DNA from: an uncultured Ignavibacteria bacterium
GTDB taxonomy: Bacteria > Bacteroidota > Ignavibacteria > Kapaibacteriales > Kapaibacteriaceae
DNA: 64,000 nucleotides
Assembly (NCBI GenBank): GCA_937870915.1
Contig: CALMZQ010000155.1
Coordinates: 1 to 64,000, forward strand
Direction of reading: 5' to 3'
The notes below the pieces were generated by a model. That model was given only the letters and a program-made list of their open reading frames with translations. It was not told the origin of the DNA and did no database searches. Positions 10,501 to 18,740 of the stretch are shown piece by piece (position 1 is the first letter of the stretch; the number at the start of each line of letters is the position of its first letter). A program made the translations under genes and the position numbers.

Positions 10501-13500
10501 GTGCTGCCGTTACCGGTGTGTAGAGACGATTCTCTGTTACGAATACGCGATTGCGCATTTCTGGATGGATAAGCGGTGATGTTCCGAGTGTATCAGCAGA
10601 ACCTGTGAATTGCGGAGGAGTTGTGTTGTTACCAACCGTGAACGTAAGTCCACCATTGATTGCATTCACAACGCCGTCTTTCCAGAGGATCGTACGCGAT
10701 ACGATTGTTACTTGGTCACCTTCACGTACCGGGAGAGCGCGATAGCGCTCGCCACCGAAGTATGTTTCCTTACCACCGTCGCCGTTGAGGGCGTTCGATG
10801 TTGGGAGTGTTGGACGATTACCAAGACGGAAGCCATTACCACCAAGCTCACCAAGAATGGTTGAACCTTCCCACTTGCGACCAGGAAGAGCTGAAGAATC
10901 TTCGGCTACTGCATTGTCTGCAATGAAGGAGAGGAGAGTGGCGCCAGTACCATACGTTGCGAGACCTTCGTAGGCGCGACGGATGTTTGGATCACCACCA
11001 TTTGTTGAGTCTGGAACGAGTTCAACACGTGAACGGAAGATTGTATCCGTAAGGTTCTTCTGCTTCATGTTCGTACGGATGTAGTCACCAGTACGCTCAT
11101 TGATCACGAAGAACACTGTCTCGTTCAGTGCACGTGGGTCGTTGTTGCTGATCTCAGCTGTTGAGCTGTAATCTGCACGTGCTTCGAGGAATACAGGGTA
11201 GCCAATTGGATGGTTACCAATGAATTCCGTCTGTACAGCTGCAATGTCAGCAAACATCTCGGCATCGAATGGATTGCGAGTTGTCCGCTTAACATACTTG
11301 TTGTACGATGGCATTGTTGGGTCTGTGTAGACCTTTAGCACCGGAGGAATACCAACAGCGAAGTCTTCGATCGGCGACATGCGACGATTTGAATAGTCCG
11401 CCGTCTTAATGTCCGTTCCCTTATCAAAGATGTCATAGATACGTCCTTCGAGAAGAAGCGTATCAGGGATCGTCCATGTTGGGATTGGCTTGTAGTTATA
11501 GCGCCATGCTGATTCGAACGGACCTTGCTCAGTTACGTTATTCGTTGCTTGGCGAAGGAAGCGCATGTGCGTCTTTCCATTACCAGCAATGAAGAATGTT
11601 TCTTGGATACGTCCGAACGAAGAGTTGTTTGCAGATGCAGGAAGGATCGTGTTAACGTTCGCTTCCGTGCGTCCCCAATAGTTACCACGAAGTGTGTCAA
11701 CACCACCAAAACCGATTCCAGTTGTGCCGGCAAGTACACCCTTGGTGTCTTGGGCATCTGGAAGACGGATGATGAAGCGAGCATCATTATCGTAGATCGA
11801 GTTCGCAGCAAAGCTGTACGTTGTCCAAGGAAGTGGGCCCGTTACTTCGCCATAGAGAACTGCACCGGCGAGATCGCTCGACGCTGGGTTTTCTGCGTTA
11901 ACGAGTGGTCCAAGGATCGAATCGTTGCTACGACCGATATCGGATGTTGCCTTGTTTCCTGTTACGAGACAGCGTGCGAATGCAAGCTTAAGATCGTAGT
12001 TGTCAGAATAGACTGCAGCACCGGTGAACGCCGTGTTGTTTTGGAAACGAACACGGTCAAACGCTACTGTGTCAACACGAACACGGATACTATCAAGGAT
12101 GTAGAACGCACCACCAAGACCACTACCATTTTCACGGAGTGTAGTTCCTGGGTGCGTCACATTGATATCTCCACGCTGTGTTGTGCCGCTACCTTGACGT
12201 GCAGGGTTAGCAGTGGCAACGTTGTCGTAGAAACGCGTGAGCATGCGCTCATCTGCTCTTGGACTTGTGGTTTGGAATGTGAATACTTCGTTGCGAGCTG
12301 TATAACCAGTTGCAACTCCGAAGCTGTTGTAGATGATATCATCAAGATCCGTGACCATGAAGCGCTTGCGCGTGAGCGTGTCCGGTGTTACGACAGCAAT
12401 AGCGCCGCCGTTACCGTTCCATACCTTGTTGGCACGGAATTCTACGCCCTTCACAACGTTGAGGTCGGCATTGATCGTATAGATAGCACCACCACCACGA
12501 ACACTTGGCTTAAGAGCATCAGCAACTTCACCAACACGGTTGTTGAGGAAGGTACCACGCACATAGCGAAGCGTACGACGCCAGATTGGAAGATTCTGCG
12601 GGAGATTAACGCTGATAGCGCCACCCGAGAAGTTCGCAGTGTTGTTCTGGAATTCTACACCATAGTTCGTACCATAGATCCAAAGGGGACCACTTGTTCC
12701 ACCAGCACCGTACATATACATGTTACGTGCTGTGAAGATAGCGCCACCGTCTACAGATGCACGGTTATCACGGAACTTGATATTGAAACCAAGGTTGCGA
12801 GCTGTGATGATTCCGTCCGAGCCACCGATCCACGGAGACACGAGCGTATCATTTACACCAGCCGCTACATAAACAGCTCCACCACGTGCAGACTCGTTGC
12901 CGAGGAAGTGGGTAGGTGGGTTGTTGTCGAGATTACCACGGATTTGAATCTGACGTGCTCCGGCTGCTGCATAGATAGCACCACCCTGAGAGAAGTTTCC
13001 GACCGAGTTGGTCGGGTCAGACGATACATCTGTGATGAACGGAGTAGTTGTTTTGTTAGTTGTATAACGACCGGCGAAGATCACACTTGTCTGATCTGCC
13101 ACGTGTACGGCACCACCGCGTGCACCTGATGTGCGAACGTTGTTGCCTACTACAGTAGAAGGTTGACGGTTCTCGGCATAGTTGCTGTTGAACTCAATTG
13201 TGTCCTTGCCTTGGAAGTCATTAATACCAAAACCAACGATCATTGGTGTACGACCAGAGATGTATACAGCGCCACCGAAGGATTCGTTCTTTTGTGAACG
13301 ACCTGGTGTTGCGAATACAGTTGCTGCGCGGTTTGCATCTGTTACAACGCGAATACCACCAATGCGGACAGTGTCCACATCGGAGAGAAGCGTGCGGTTC
13401 GATGTAAAGCGAATCTGGCGAATACGGCCGAGATACATGGCGAGACGAGCATCGTCGATCGACTGGCGATCAGCATCTGAGAACGTCTCAGCGCCTGAAT

Positions 13501-14581
13501 CATAGATACGGTCCGTGATACGAAGACCTTGATCGATCGGCTGTGCCGAAATTGGGTCCGTAAGGAACGGATTTACAGTTGCCGGATATTGCGGCAGTGC
13601 ATTGATCGTTGCTTGTGAAATGACCGGCCAGAGCTGCAAGCTTGAACCTGCATATTGGTCGACCGGTGCTTGAAGGACCTGGAGAGCGCCACCACGGTAG
13701 CGGGCCATGTTGTTGCGGAAGGTGCAACCAACGATCCATGTGCGTGAAGAGAACGTTGTAATCGCTCCACCGCCACCGTTAGAGGCGCGAAGGAGTAGAT
13801 CGTTGGCCGTCTCTGATTGCGTACGTGAGAAGGACTGACCCGTGTAGTTCGAAAGATACACCGGCTCGTTGTCGACCGTTGTGTCCTTGCGGAAGTTCAG
13901 GAAGTCTACATCACGGAAGAACGCTGCTCTCGAACCAGGAAGGACCACGATGTGACCCCACTCGCGCGAGAAGTTGTTCACGTCGCCAGCAACGAATGTG
14001 ATTCGTGCCGGACGAACGTTGATCGCCTGACCCGTTGGACGGAACCAAGGATTCAAACGGATGGCCGAAATTACCGATCCAAGTTCGAGACGGGCAGCCT
14101 TGTATATGATAGCCTTGGCTGGCGTCAAACCTTGAAGGTTCGGATTCGAACCGAGATCCACGTTGAAGATCGTAGGATACTTCGACGGGTGAATGGTCGG
14201 CTCCGTAGCGATCGTGGAATTCACGACGCCTGGTGCTCCAAAGTACGTCGGGTCATCATAGCCCGTGTACGGTGGAAACAACGGATTCACTGCATTCGGA
14301 TCATACGTCGCAGACGCACGACCATCAGCAATGATACGACCACCTGTTGAGTCTACCAGCCGACCGTTCGGCAGGAACTCAACACGTGTTCCGGGCTCGA
14401 TCAGAAGCGTTCCACCTACGGTGTACGATCCACTGATACGATAAATGGTGTCACGTACGAATACGCGCACCGATCCCGGAGGAAGACTACCACGAACCTC
14501 CACGTAACTCTGAGACAGAGCCACATTAAATGCCGTGGTTAGCACAAGCAGCAAGCTGCTTAGACGAAACCAACGTTGCAT
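7571..14581 (-). CDS. giant beta-helix surface protein with polymorphic-membrane-protein (PMP) repeats, T9SS-exported
   Basis: 2336 residues. The ATG at 14581 is preferred over the track start because GGAGG lies 4 nt upstream and it opens a normal signal peptide ending ALS-QSYVEV. Residues about 270-900 hold at least eight repeats combining 'GGA(I/V)' and 'FxxN' (RGGALQV, GGAVYISG, RGGAVYVAAG, FRDNRASVDGGAIF, FQNNTANFSGGAI), the signature of PMP-type parallel beta-helix passengers known from chlamydial autotransporters. Residues about 1150-2000 carry long beta-rich segments including a cadherin/Ig-like 'SGLLYGTPRVTD...VTVVVTDAG'. The C-terminus is a canonical T9SS domain (STAPNPFSTSTSITF... 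LYTVRVTDG... VVFVR). It is the first gene of the T9SS run, and its initiation region is palindromic (see 14581-14597). Probably an adhesin or surface scaffold (inference). Confidence 0.9.
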   Translation of the reverse strand: MQRWFRLSSLLLVLTTAFNVALSQSYVEVRGSLPPGSVRVFVRDTIYRISGSYTVGGTLLIEPGTRVEFLPNGRLVDSTGGRIIADGRASATYDPNAVNPLFPPYTGYDDPTYFGAPGVVNSTIATEPTIHPSKYPTIFNVDLGSNPNLQGLTPAKAIIYKAARLELGSVISAIRLNPWFRPTGQAINVRPARITFVAGDVNNFSREWGHIVVLPGSRAAFFRDVDFLNFRKDTTVDNEPVYLSNYTGQSFSRTQSETANDLLLRASNGGGGAITTFSSRTWIVGCTFRNNMARYRGGALQVLQAPVDQYAGSSLQLWPVISQATINALPQYPATVNPFLTDPISAQPIDQGLRITDRIYDSGAETFSDADRQSIDDARLAMYLGRIRQIRFTSNRTLLSDVDTVRIGGIRVVTDANRAATVFATPGRSQKNESFGGAVYISGRTPMIVGFGINDFQGKDTIEFNSNYAENRQPSTVVGNNVRTSGARGGAVHVADQTSVIFAGRYTTNKTTTPFITDVSSDPTNSVGNFSQGGAIYAAAGARQIQIRGNLDNNPPTHFLGNESARGGAVYVAAGVNDTLVSPWIGGSDGIITARNLGFNIKFRDNRASVDGGAIFTARNMYMYGAGGTSGPLWIYGTNYGVEFQNNTANFSGGAISVNLPQNLPIWRRTLRYVRGTFLNNRVGEVADALKPSVRGGGAIYTINADLNVVKGVEFRANKVWNGNGGAIAVVTPDTLTRKRFMVTDLDDIIYNSFGVATGYTARNEVFTFQTTSPRADERMLTRFYDNVATANPARQGSGTTQRGDINVTHPGTTLRENGSGLGGAFYILDSIRVRVDTVAFDRVRFQNNTAFTGAAVYSDNYDLKLAFARCLVTGNKATSDIGRSNDSILGPLVNAENPASSDLAGAVLYGEVTGPLPWTTYSFAANSIYDNDARFIIRLPDAQDTKGVLAGTTGIGFGGVDTLRGNYWGRTEANVNTILPASANNSSFGRIQETFFIAGNGKTHMRFLRQATNNVTEQGPFESAWRYNYKPIPTWTIPDTLLLEGRIYDIFDKGTDIKTADYSNRRMSPIEDFAVGIPPVLKVYTDPTMPSYNKYVKRTTRNPFDAEMFADIAAVQTEFIGNHPIGYPVFLEARADYSSTAEISNNDPRALNETVFFVINERTGDYIRTNMKQKNLTDTIFRSRVELVPDSTNGGDPNIRRAYEGLATYGTGATLLSFIADNAVAEDSSALPGRKWEGSTILGELGGNGFRLGNRPTLPTSNALNGDGGKETYFGGERYRALPVREGDQVTIVSRTILWKDGVVNAINGGLTFTVGNNTTPPQFTGSADTLGTSPLIHPEMRNRVFVTENRLYTPVTAAQSQRGGGRGSWFNEPPSYPSDATGTPIPGRDIYERDSIFTITAVDINKFYDPRVVNDSTFNSQLSYFWNITTGNSALRYWLRDTLVTAASQNNPRWGAQGYRMLRGRPINPYIVPGGEEVEVVTKNFPPSLELVDTLRKSGVGEDVISRWFYIYPSYFHAEEYDNNSIALDQRNPDNTNARFLQQDTVNFGWLDTSSYRFRIHVVDSMPRFLWNFRANATQAVTYQGMLKGDSTIVLDPTTTDPGSYDVATGTYLDTLRMYNTESRVGRRLVQPNAILDEVYNDPAAPQPDDLNVQFVANLTDSLRFRLDVNTDDEYEDLAAVDTNRAVVKKYGVWDFRYGKTAYGFLSTSVRQNPDDVVVDEVLQARPIWLASRYMRRYENAGTVDQFAEDFTTRGRIEVRINGTEAREILKPTNDYDPGNPINGDLNTDTVMTVVVNDGHGGLNTLTRRLFVNVQPQLLAADFPEAIEDQDYNVALLDSARRIKVYDANFGQAQGFELIYVDETRDSIEIDPYFPEAGSFTLDASRKTTPKWLKINPTSGLLYGTPRVTDLPYADTTVLVTVVVTDAGQLKDIRTYNLTIRARNHDPRLFSSPIVRCVELGKPYTDTLRVTDIDLRRTQADNEQLTFEVIESTGTWTFTPERLSSPIADTQTIVISTTNLTDIPVNGRITIKVVVTDRQGVKDTLVYQVAVSDETEFVANVRVENNLGAFQILQFGTGSKTIATTGDEKETFGQLDSNYCEYELPPVPYIDVFDARWTISTRNGILRNIFPFKNTAGSAIYRARFQAGGETGQSSAYYPVKLSWCTDSIPALSANKGSYYLRDDQSNGALFAYDMKTGAGRSASDIRLDTVGNCYTLVISRDAVQGFIIVYDFASGVDDEDPTTGLSITSTAPNPFSTSTSITFNVPTTKNVSVEIYDAIGTRVATLANDMFTAGSHTIEWNGLANGVMMSSGLYTVRVTDGVRSSTQQVVFVR

Positions 14582-14597
14582 ACAACCTCCAGTTGTA
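14581..14597 (-). promoter_or_regulatory. SD-presenting hairpin at the start of the giant gene
   Basis: The minus-strand RNA reads UACAAC-UGGAG-GUUGUA-UG, a perfect 6-bp stem whose 5-nt loop is the SD core and whose last base is the A of the start codon. The same core GGAGGUUGU precedes the start at 34894. A translational-control role is inferred. Confidence 0.45.
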
Positions 14598-14671
14598 AAA
14601 ACCTTATGCTTTAATTCTTTCACTCTTTTTTCGCTTCAAATAGGGAAAAGGGCACAAAATGCCGAGGGTTC

Positions 14672-15391
14672 CTAATCAATTGCCATGCCAAGCCTTGCCA
14701 ATCCCCCGCGAGCGGAGGCTGCAATCTCTGACATTTCGAATTTCTTCACCACTAAGGTGTATAATTCTATGGCTTTAGTCTTATTCCCGGCTTTTTCAAA
14801 ACAAAGTGCGGCATTATAGAAACAACGGTCCTCAAGGCCACTCTTGGCGCCCTGTGTCCCAGCCTGCTCATATAATGACGCTGCGCCCGCAAAATCCTTC
14901 GAAGCCTCTTTGCAGGACGCAAGTCCTTGCAATGCACCAACTTCGACGATTAGAGCATCCGAAGACTGGGCTCGCTCAAACTGAGGTTGCGCCTCAGTGA
15001 ATCGGCCCAAATTCAACAACGCATTACCAGCCATCAATGCAGCTACTGAACCCGCGTCCGTACCTGCATATTCCTCGCTGATCTCTAGAAGCCCCTTAAC
15101 CTTGTCGGCTCCTACCGGCGGAAGAGAATCTCCCGTTAATGCCTTTGAAAAATCTCCCATGTCAAATGTCATCCGTACACGCGATAGCTGCGTGGACGCT
15201 TCTTGATTGCGCTCAGCCTTGTCATTGGTGTACCACCAATAGGCCCCAACTGCAAAAGAAATAACAACCACCACACCTACAACGGCCTTCCATTGAGTGC
15301 GCGCTTGTTCTACAAATGACTCTACTCCGGCTCCACCGGCCTTTGGCTCGGATGGCTTACCTAGTACTGTTTCTTGCTGTTCTGTGCTCAT
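14672..15391 (-). CDS. inner-membrane-anchored tetratricopeptide (YfgM-like) protein
   Basis: 239 residues from ATG 15391 (AGAGGAG just upstream); the track start nine codons earlier lacks support. The N-terminal 40 residues are hydrophilic and lead into one transmembrane helix (AVVGVVVVISFAVGAYWWY), then a soluble region of TPR-like helices (ALMAGNALLNLGRFTEAQPQFERA, ALCFEKAGNKTKAIELYTLVV). The single N-terminal anchor with periplasmic TPRs is the layout of YfgM/BamD-like periplasmic chaperone-linked proteins. A Bacteroidota-type promoter (15514-15544) lies about 120 bp upstream, so it is probably its own transcription unit. Partner unknown. Confidence 0.75.
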   Translation of the reverse strand: MSTEQQETVLGKPSEPKAGGAGVESFVEQARTQWKAVVGVVVVISFAVGAYWWYTNDKAERNQEASTQLSRVRMTFDMGDFSKALTGDSLPPVGADKVKGLLEISEEYAGTDAGSVAALMAGNALLNLGRFTEAQPQFERAQSSDALIVEVGALQGLASCKEASKDFAGAASLYEQAGTQGAKSGLEDRCFYNAALCFEKAGNKTKAIELYTLVVKKFEMSEIAASARGGLARLGMAID

Positions 15392-15513
15392 GCACTCCTC
15401 TATTGCTCTCGTATGCACGCCCTCACATGAAGACGTACGTTCATTGTCGAAACTTCGTCATCCGTTGGCCATAGGTACACAGGGGGCGTACCAAGCCCAC
15501 GGAACGAAGAGTG

Positions 15514-15544
15514 CAAATATATCGCGGTTCTACGTACCCACCAA
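15514..15544 (-). promoter_or_regulatory. Bacteroidota-type promoter for the TPR gene
   Basis: On the minus strand: TTG, 20-nt spacer, TATATTTG, an exact match to the TAnnTTTG -7 element with an appropriately spaced -33 TTG. Transcription would start near 15507, leaving a leader of about 115 nt before ATG 15391. Confidence 0.6.
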
Positions 15545-15641
15545 GGGGAAAGATGAGTGAGGCCAATTGTCCTAAGCCATACTTGCAAAACGGCTTACGG
15601 GCAATTTGACTTTACACTGTCAGGAGTTATTCACACCGACC

Positions 15642-17771
15642 CTAGAATGCCATGGTCTCGCGGATAGCTCGCACCACGTCATCCACGTCGATGAGAATGG
15701 CCTTCTCAAGGCTCTTTGCAAAGCCTACAGGGGTGTCCTTTGACCCAAGACGAGCTACAGGGGCATCAAGATATCGGAAGAGCTCCTCACTGATCGCAGA
15801 AGCAATCTCTCCACCAAATCCTCCGGTCTTCTTGTCTTCGTGTACTACAACACATCTACCGGTGCGCCGCACGCTCTCGAACACCATTTCCTTATCCCAC
15901 GGCGCTAACGAACGCAAGTCAATCACTTCTACACTCACACCTTCGTTTTGGAGGATCTCGGCTGCCTGCAAACTCCAATGTACCGTTGTTCCGTAGGTCA
16001 CTACGGTCACATTCGTTCCGGCCCTGCGGATCTTAGCCTTGCCAAATGGTATGATAAAGTCGTCCGGTGGCATCGGTGTAGATGTTGGACGGTAGTTGTA
16101 TAGGAATTTGGGCTCGAGGAACATGGTTGTTCCGCGCGAACGAATCGCGTTACGCATCAATCCAATTGCGTCATCTGCAAAGGACGGACATACTACTCGC
16201 AGGCCGGGGAGCGTTGTGAAGGTGCCTTCAAGATTCTGAGAATGATAGAGTCCGCCTTGGATGTAGCCGCCTGATGCCAAACGGATCACAACGGCAGGTG
16301 AGAACTGACCCTTTGTACGCCAATAGTCGTGCGTGCATTCAATGAGCTGCTCCATCGCCGGCCAGAAATAGTCAGCAAACTCTGCCCCCTCCACCACCAC
16401 GCGGATATCATCACGATAGCGCGTCATTCCATTTGCAGTACCAACGATAAAGTCTTCAGCGATCGGAGCGTTGAATACACGGTCGTTGCCGAACTCATCC
16501 AACATTCCCTTGCACACGTTGAATATGCCTTGCTTCTTCTCAGAAGCAACGTCTTGACCGAAGAGGAAGGTAGCGGGGTTGCGACGGAACTCACCCTTCA
16601 TTGCCTCAACGATACCTTCTCTGAACGTGAGCAAAGGTGCATCTGCCGGTGGATTCCAGCGCGACTCCGACGTGTCATCATATCCCGCTACAGGCTCTGG
16701 CAAGAGAAAATCGTTGTACGATTCCGGTGCAGGGTCGGGAAGGGGCTCAACAGCATCGGCAGCTGCAAAGATCGCCACCTTGTTTGCCTCTTCGATAGCT
16801 GTAAGCTCTTCGTCCGTTGCAACGCCTGCAGCAATGAGCGTGGCTCGCATGCGCGGCAATGGATCGCGCTGCTTCATCGATTCAATGTCTTCCTTCGTGC
16901 GATACAACTCATGGTTGTCTGAGTTGGAGTGCGAGCCAATTCGGTCACAATCTGCGTGGACCATGGCAGGCCCCTTACCACTGAGTGCATAGTCTCGAGC
17001 GGCAGTTAATGTGCGGAACGAGTCCATGGGATCTCTGCCATCGCACATAAAGATCTTGAGGTTTGTGAACCCACTAAAGTTCTCGGCAACAACCGGGTTT
17101 GTGGTCTGCTCACGAAGGGGCACAGAAATCCCATACTTGTTGTTCTGGATCACAAAGACAAGTGGGAGCTTCTCACGATCGGCACCATTTACGGCTTCGT
17201 AGTAATACCCTTCCGAGGTAGTACTATCTCCTGTGGAGCAATACACAACCTCATCACCGTTGAACTTCTTAATCGATCGAGCGGTGCCGGCTGCTTGTTG
17301 TGCGTGGTTGCCTGTGCACGACGAGCCGTTTTGCAATCCGATGGAGATCTTCGCAAAGTGGTTGCTCATGTGACGTCCGCCACCTGCAACATCTGCGTCC
17401 TTGGATAAACCGTTCGCTATGATCTCTTCAACAGTGAGACCGGCTGCTAGTGATGTAAGCATGTCTCGGTAATACCCGAACAAGAAATCCTTGCCCGGAC
17501 GGAATACCTTACCTAAAGCCAATTGAATTCCGTCGTGCCCGGCAAATGGAGCGTGGTAAGACCAGCCCTTGGCCATCTTCAGATAGTTCGCTGCTTTTTC
17601 ATCAAGCCTGCGTCCAAGATGTTGTGTTGTATACCAACTGAGCAGTGTTTCCTTATCGAATCCGGTAACATCAAAGAGATCAGATCGCTGCGCCTTTGCT
17701 GCGCCGTTCCCATTCGTTGTGCTCTTCGATGCCGTGTTCTGAGGGGCGTTTTTGTCCTTGGCCTTGGCCAT
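15642..17771 (-). CDS. fused 2-oxoacid dehydrogenase E1 (alpha+beta), branched-chain/pyruvate type
   Basis: 709 residues, about the sum of an E1-alpha and an E1-beta subunit. A low-complexity Ala/Asn-rich leader of 30 residues precedes the alpha part (about 40-360), with thiamine-diphosphate motif 'GDSTTSEGYYYEAVNGA...NN' and 'HMSNHFAK'. The beta part (about 375-709) has 'FLFGQDV', 'FNAPIAEDFIVGTANGM' and 'VTVVTYGTTVHWSLQAAE'. E1 decarboxylates a 2-oxoacid and acylates the E2 lipoyl group. The neighbour ilvE, 33 bp upstream, suggests branched-chain oxoacids, but pyruvate cannot be excluded. ATG 17771 has GGAG at 7 nt. E2 and E3 are not in this window. The fusion form is known from several Bacteroidota. 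Confidence 0.9.
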   Translation of the reverse strand: MAKAKDKNAPQNTASKSTTNGNGAAKAQRSDLFDVTGFDKETLLSWYTTQHLGRRLDEKAANYLKMAKGWSYHAPFAGHDGIQLALGKVFRPGKDFLFGYYRDMLTSLAAGLTVEEIIANGLSKDADVAGGGRHMSNHFAKISIGLQNGSSCTGNHAQQAAGTARSIKKFNGDEVVYCSTGDSTTSEGYYYEAVNGADREKLPLVFVIQNNKYGISVPLREQTTNPVVAENFSGFTNLKIFMCDGRDPMDSFRTLTAARDYALSGKGPAMVHADCDRIGSHSNSDNHELYRTKEDIESMKQRDPLPRMRATLIAAGVATDEELTAIEEANKVAIFAAADAVEPLPDPAPESYNDFLLPEPVAGYDDTSESRWNPPADAPLLTFREGIVEAMKGEFRRNPATFLFGQDVASEKKQGIFNVCKGMLDEFGNDRVFNAPIAEDFIVGTANGMTRYRDDIRVVVEGAEFADYFWPAMEQLIECTHDYWRTKGQFSPAVVIRLASGGYIQGGLYHSQNLEGTFTTLPGLRVVCPSFADDAIGLMRNAIRSRGTTMFLEPKFLYNYRPTSTPMPPDDFIIPFGKAKIRRAGTNVTVVTYGTTVHWSLQAAEILQNEGVSVEVIDLRSLAPWDKEMVFESVRRTGRCVVVHEDKKTGGFGGEIASAISEELFRYLDAPVARLGSKDTPVGFAKSLEKAILIDVDDVVRAIRETMAF

Positions 17772-17804
17772 GATGATCTCCGGAAATTTTCGTTCTGTGT
17801 ATTC

Positions 17805-18740
17805 TTATTTGGTGCGCGTTTTCTTCACAGGAGTGAGCCATCCATAGGGATCCTCAGCATCAACCGTGATCTTGTGAAACGCTTGTTGCATCGCACGTGT
17901 AATAGTGCCAACCTTGCCTCTTCCAACAGCGATCCTGTCCACGGAACGCACAGGCGTGATCTCCACAGCAGTACCGGTAAGGAACATTTCGTCACATGTG
18001 TACAACATCGCCCGTGGAATGTCTTGCTCTCGAACATTGATGCCAAGTTCATGCGCAAGGGTGATCACGGTATCTCGTGTTATCCCGGGTAGAAGAGATG
18101 ATGCGGAAGGGGGTGTGATAAGTTCATCATCTACTACGATGAAGACATTCTCGCCGGACCCTTCGGCTACGTTACCGTACGTGTCGAGACAGATACCTTC
18201 AGCATAACCATTCTCAACGGCCTCCATCTTTACGAGCTGCGAGTTCATATAGTTTCCACCAGCCTTGGCCATTGATGGTAGTGCATTCGGTGTGATGCGG
18301 TCCCACGAAGAGATACATACATCGACCCCGTTGTCCGATGCATCATCACCGAGATATGCTCCCCATTCCCAGGCTGCGATGTAGACTTCGAGTGGACAAC
18401 GCAGGCCATAGACTCCCATGTCTCCAAATCCGCGAAGAGCAAAGGGGCGGATATAGCACCGACCGAGTTTGTTGCGACGTACCAGATCAACGGCTGCTTC
18501 AGAAAGTTCGTCCACACTGAATGGCAATTGGGTTCGATACACCTTCAGCGATTGGTGAAGCCTACGCATGTGTTCCTGAAGTCGGAAGATCATCGGACCC
18601 TCCGCTGTTTCATAACACCGAATTCCTTCAAACCACGAAGAACCGTAATGCACCACGTGCGAAAGAACGTGAATGGAGGCTTTTTCAAACGGAATAAAGG
18701 TCCCGTTCTTCCATATCGTGCGTGTTGGCGTGATCGGCAT
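17805..18740 (-). CDS. ilvE: branched-chain amino acid aminotransferase
   Basis: 311 residues, the usual length for class-IV PLP aminotransferases. Opening 'TRTIWKNGTFIPFEKASIHVLSHVVHYGSSWFEGIRCY' is typical of IlvE. The PLP lysine lies in 'SMAKAGGNYMNSQL', and 'EGSGENVFIV' and 'LPGITRDTVI' are the family cofactor-loop motifs. It interconverts Val/Leu/Ile and their 2-oxoacids using 2-oxoglutarate. The start has a strong GGAGGAATA site, and its ATG overlaps the TAA of gatB (TAATG), indicating translational coupling. It precedes the E1 fusion, so the pair can feed transaminated oxoacids into dehydrogenation. Confidence 0.95.
   Translation of the reverse strand: MPITPTRTIWKNGTFIPFEKASIHVLSHVVHYGSSWFEGIRCYETAEGPMIFRLQEHMRRLHQSLKVYRTQLPFSVDELSEAAVDLVRRNKLGRCYIRPFALRGFGDMGVYGLRCPLEVYIAAWEWGAYLGDDASDNGVDVCISSWDRITPNALPSMAKAGGNYMNSQLVKMEAVENGYAEGICLDTYGNVAEGSGENVFIVVDDELITPPSASSLLPGITRDTVITLAHELGINVREQDIPRAMLYTCDEMFLTGTAVEITPVRSVDRIAVGRGKVGTITRAMQQAFHKITVDAEDPYGWLTPVKKTRTK

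Noticed and set aside
11525-13129. 534-codon plus-strand ORF opposite the giant T9SS gene
   Set aside because: It is Cys/Arg/Thr-rich without recognisable domain, signal or SD, and lies wholly antisense to a well-supported gene with strongly biased codons; a codon-bias shadow.
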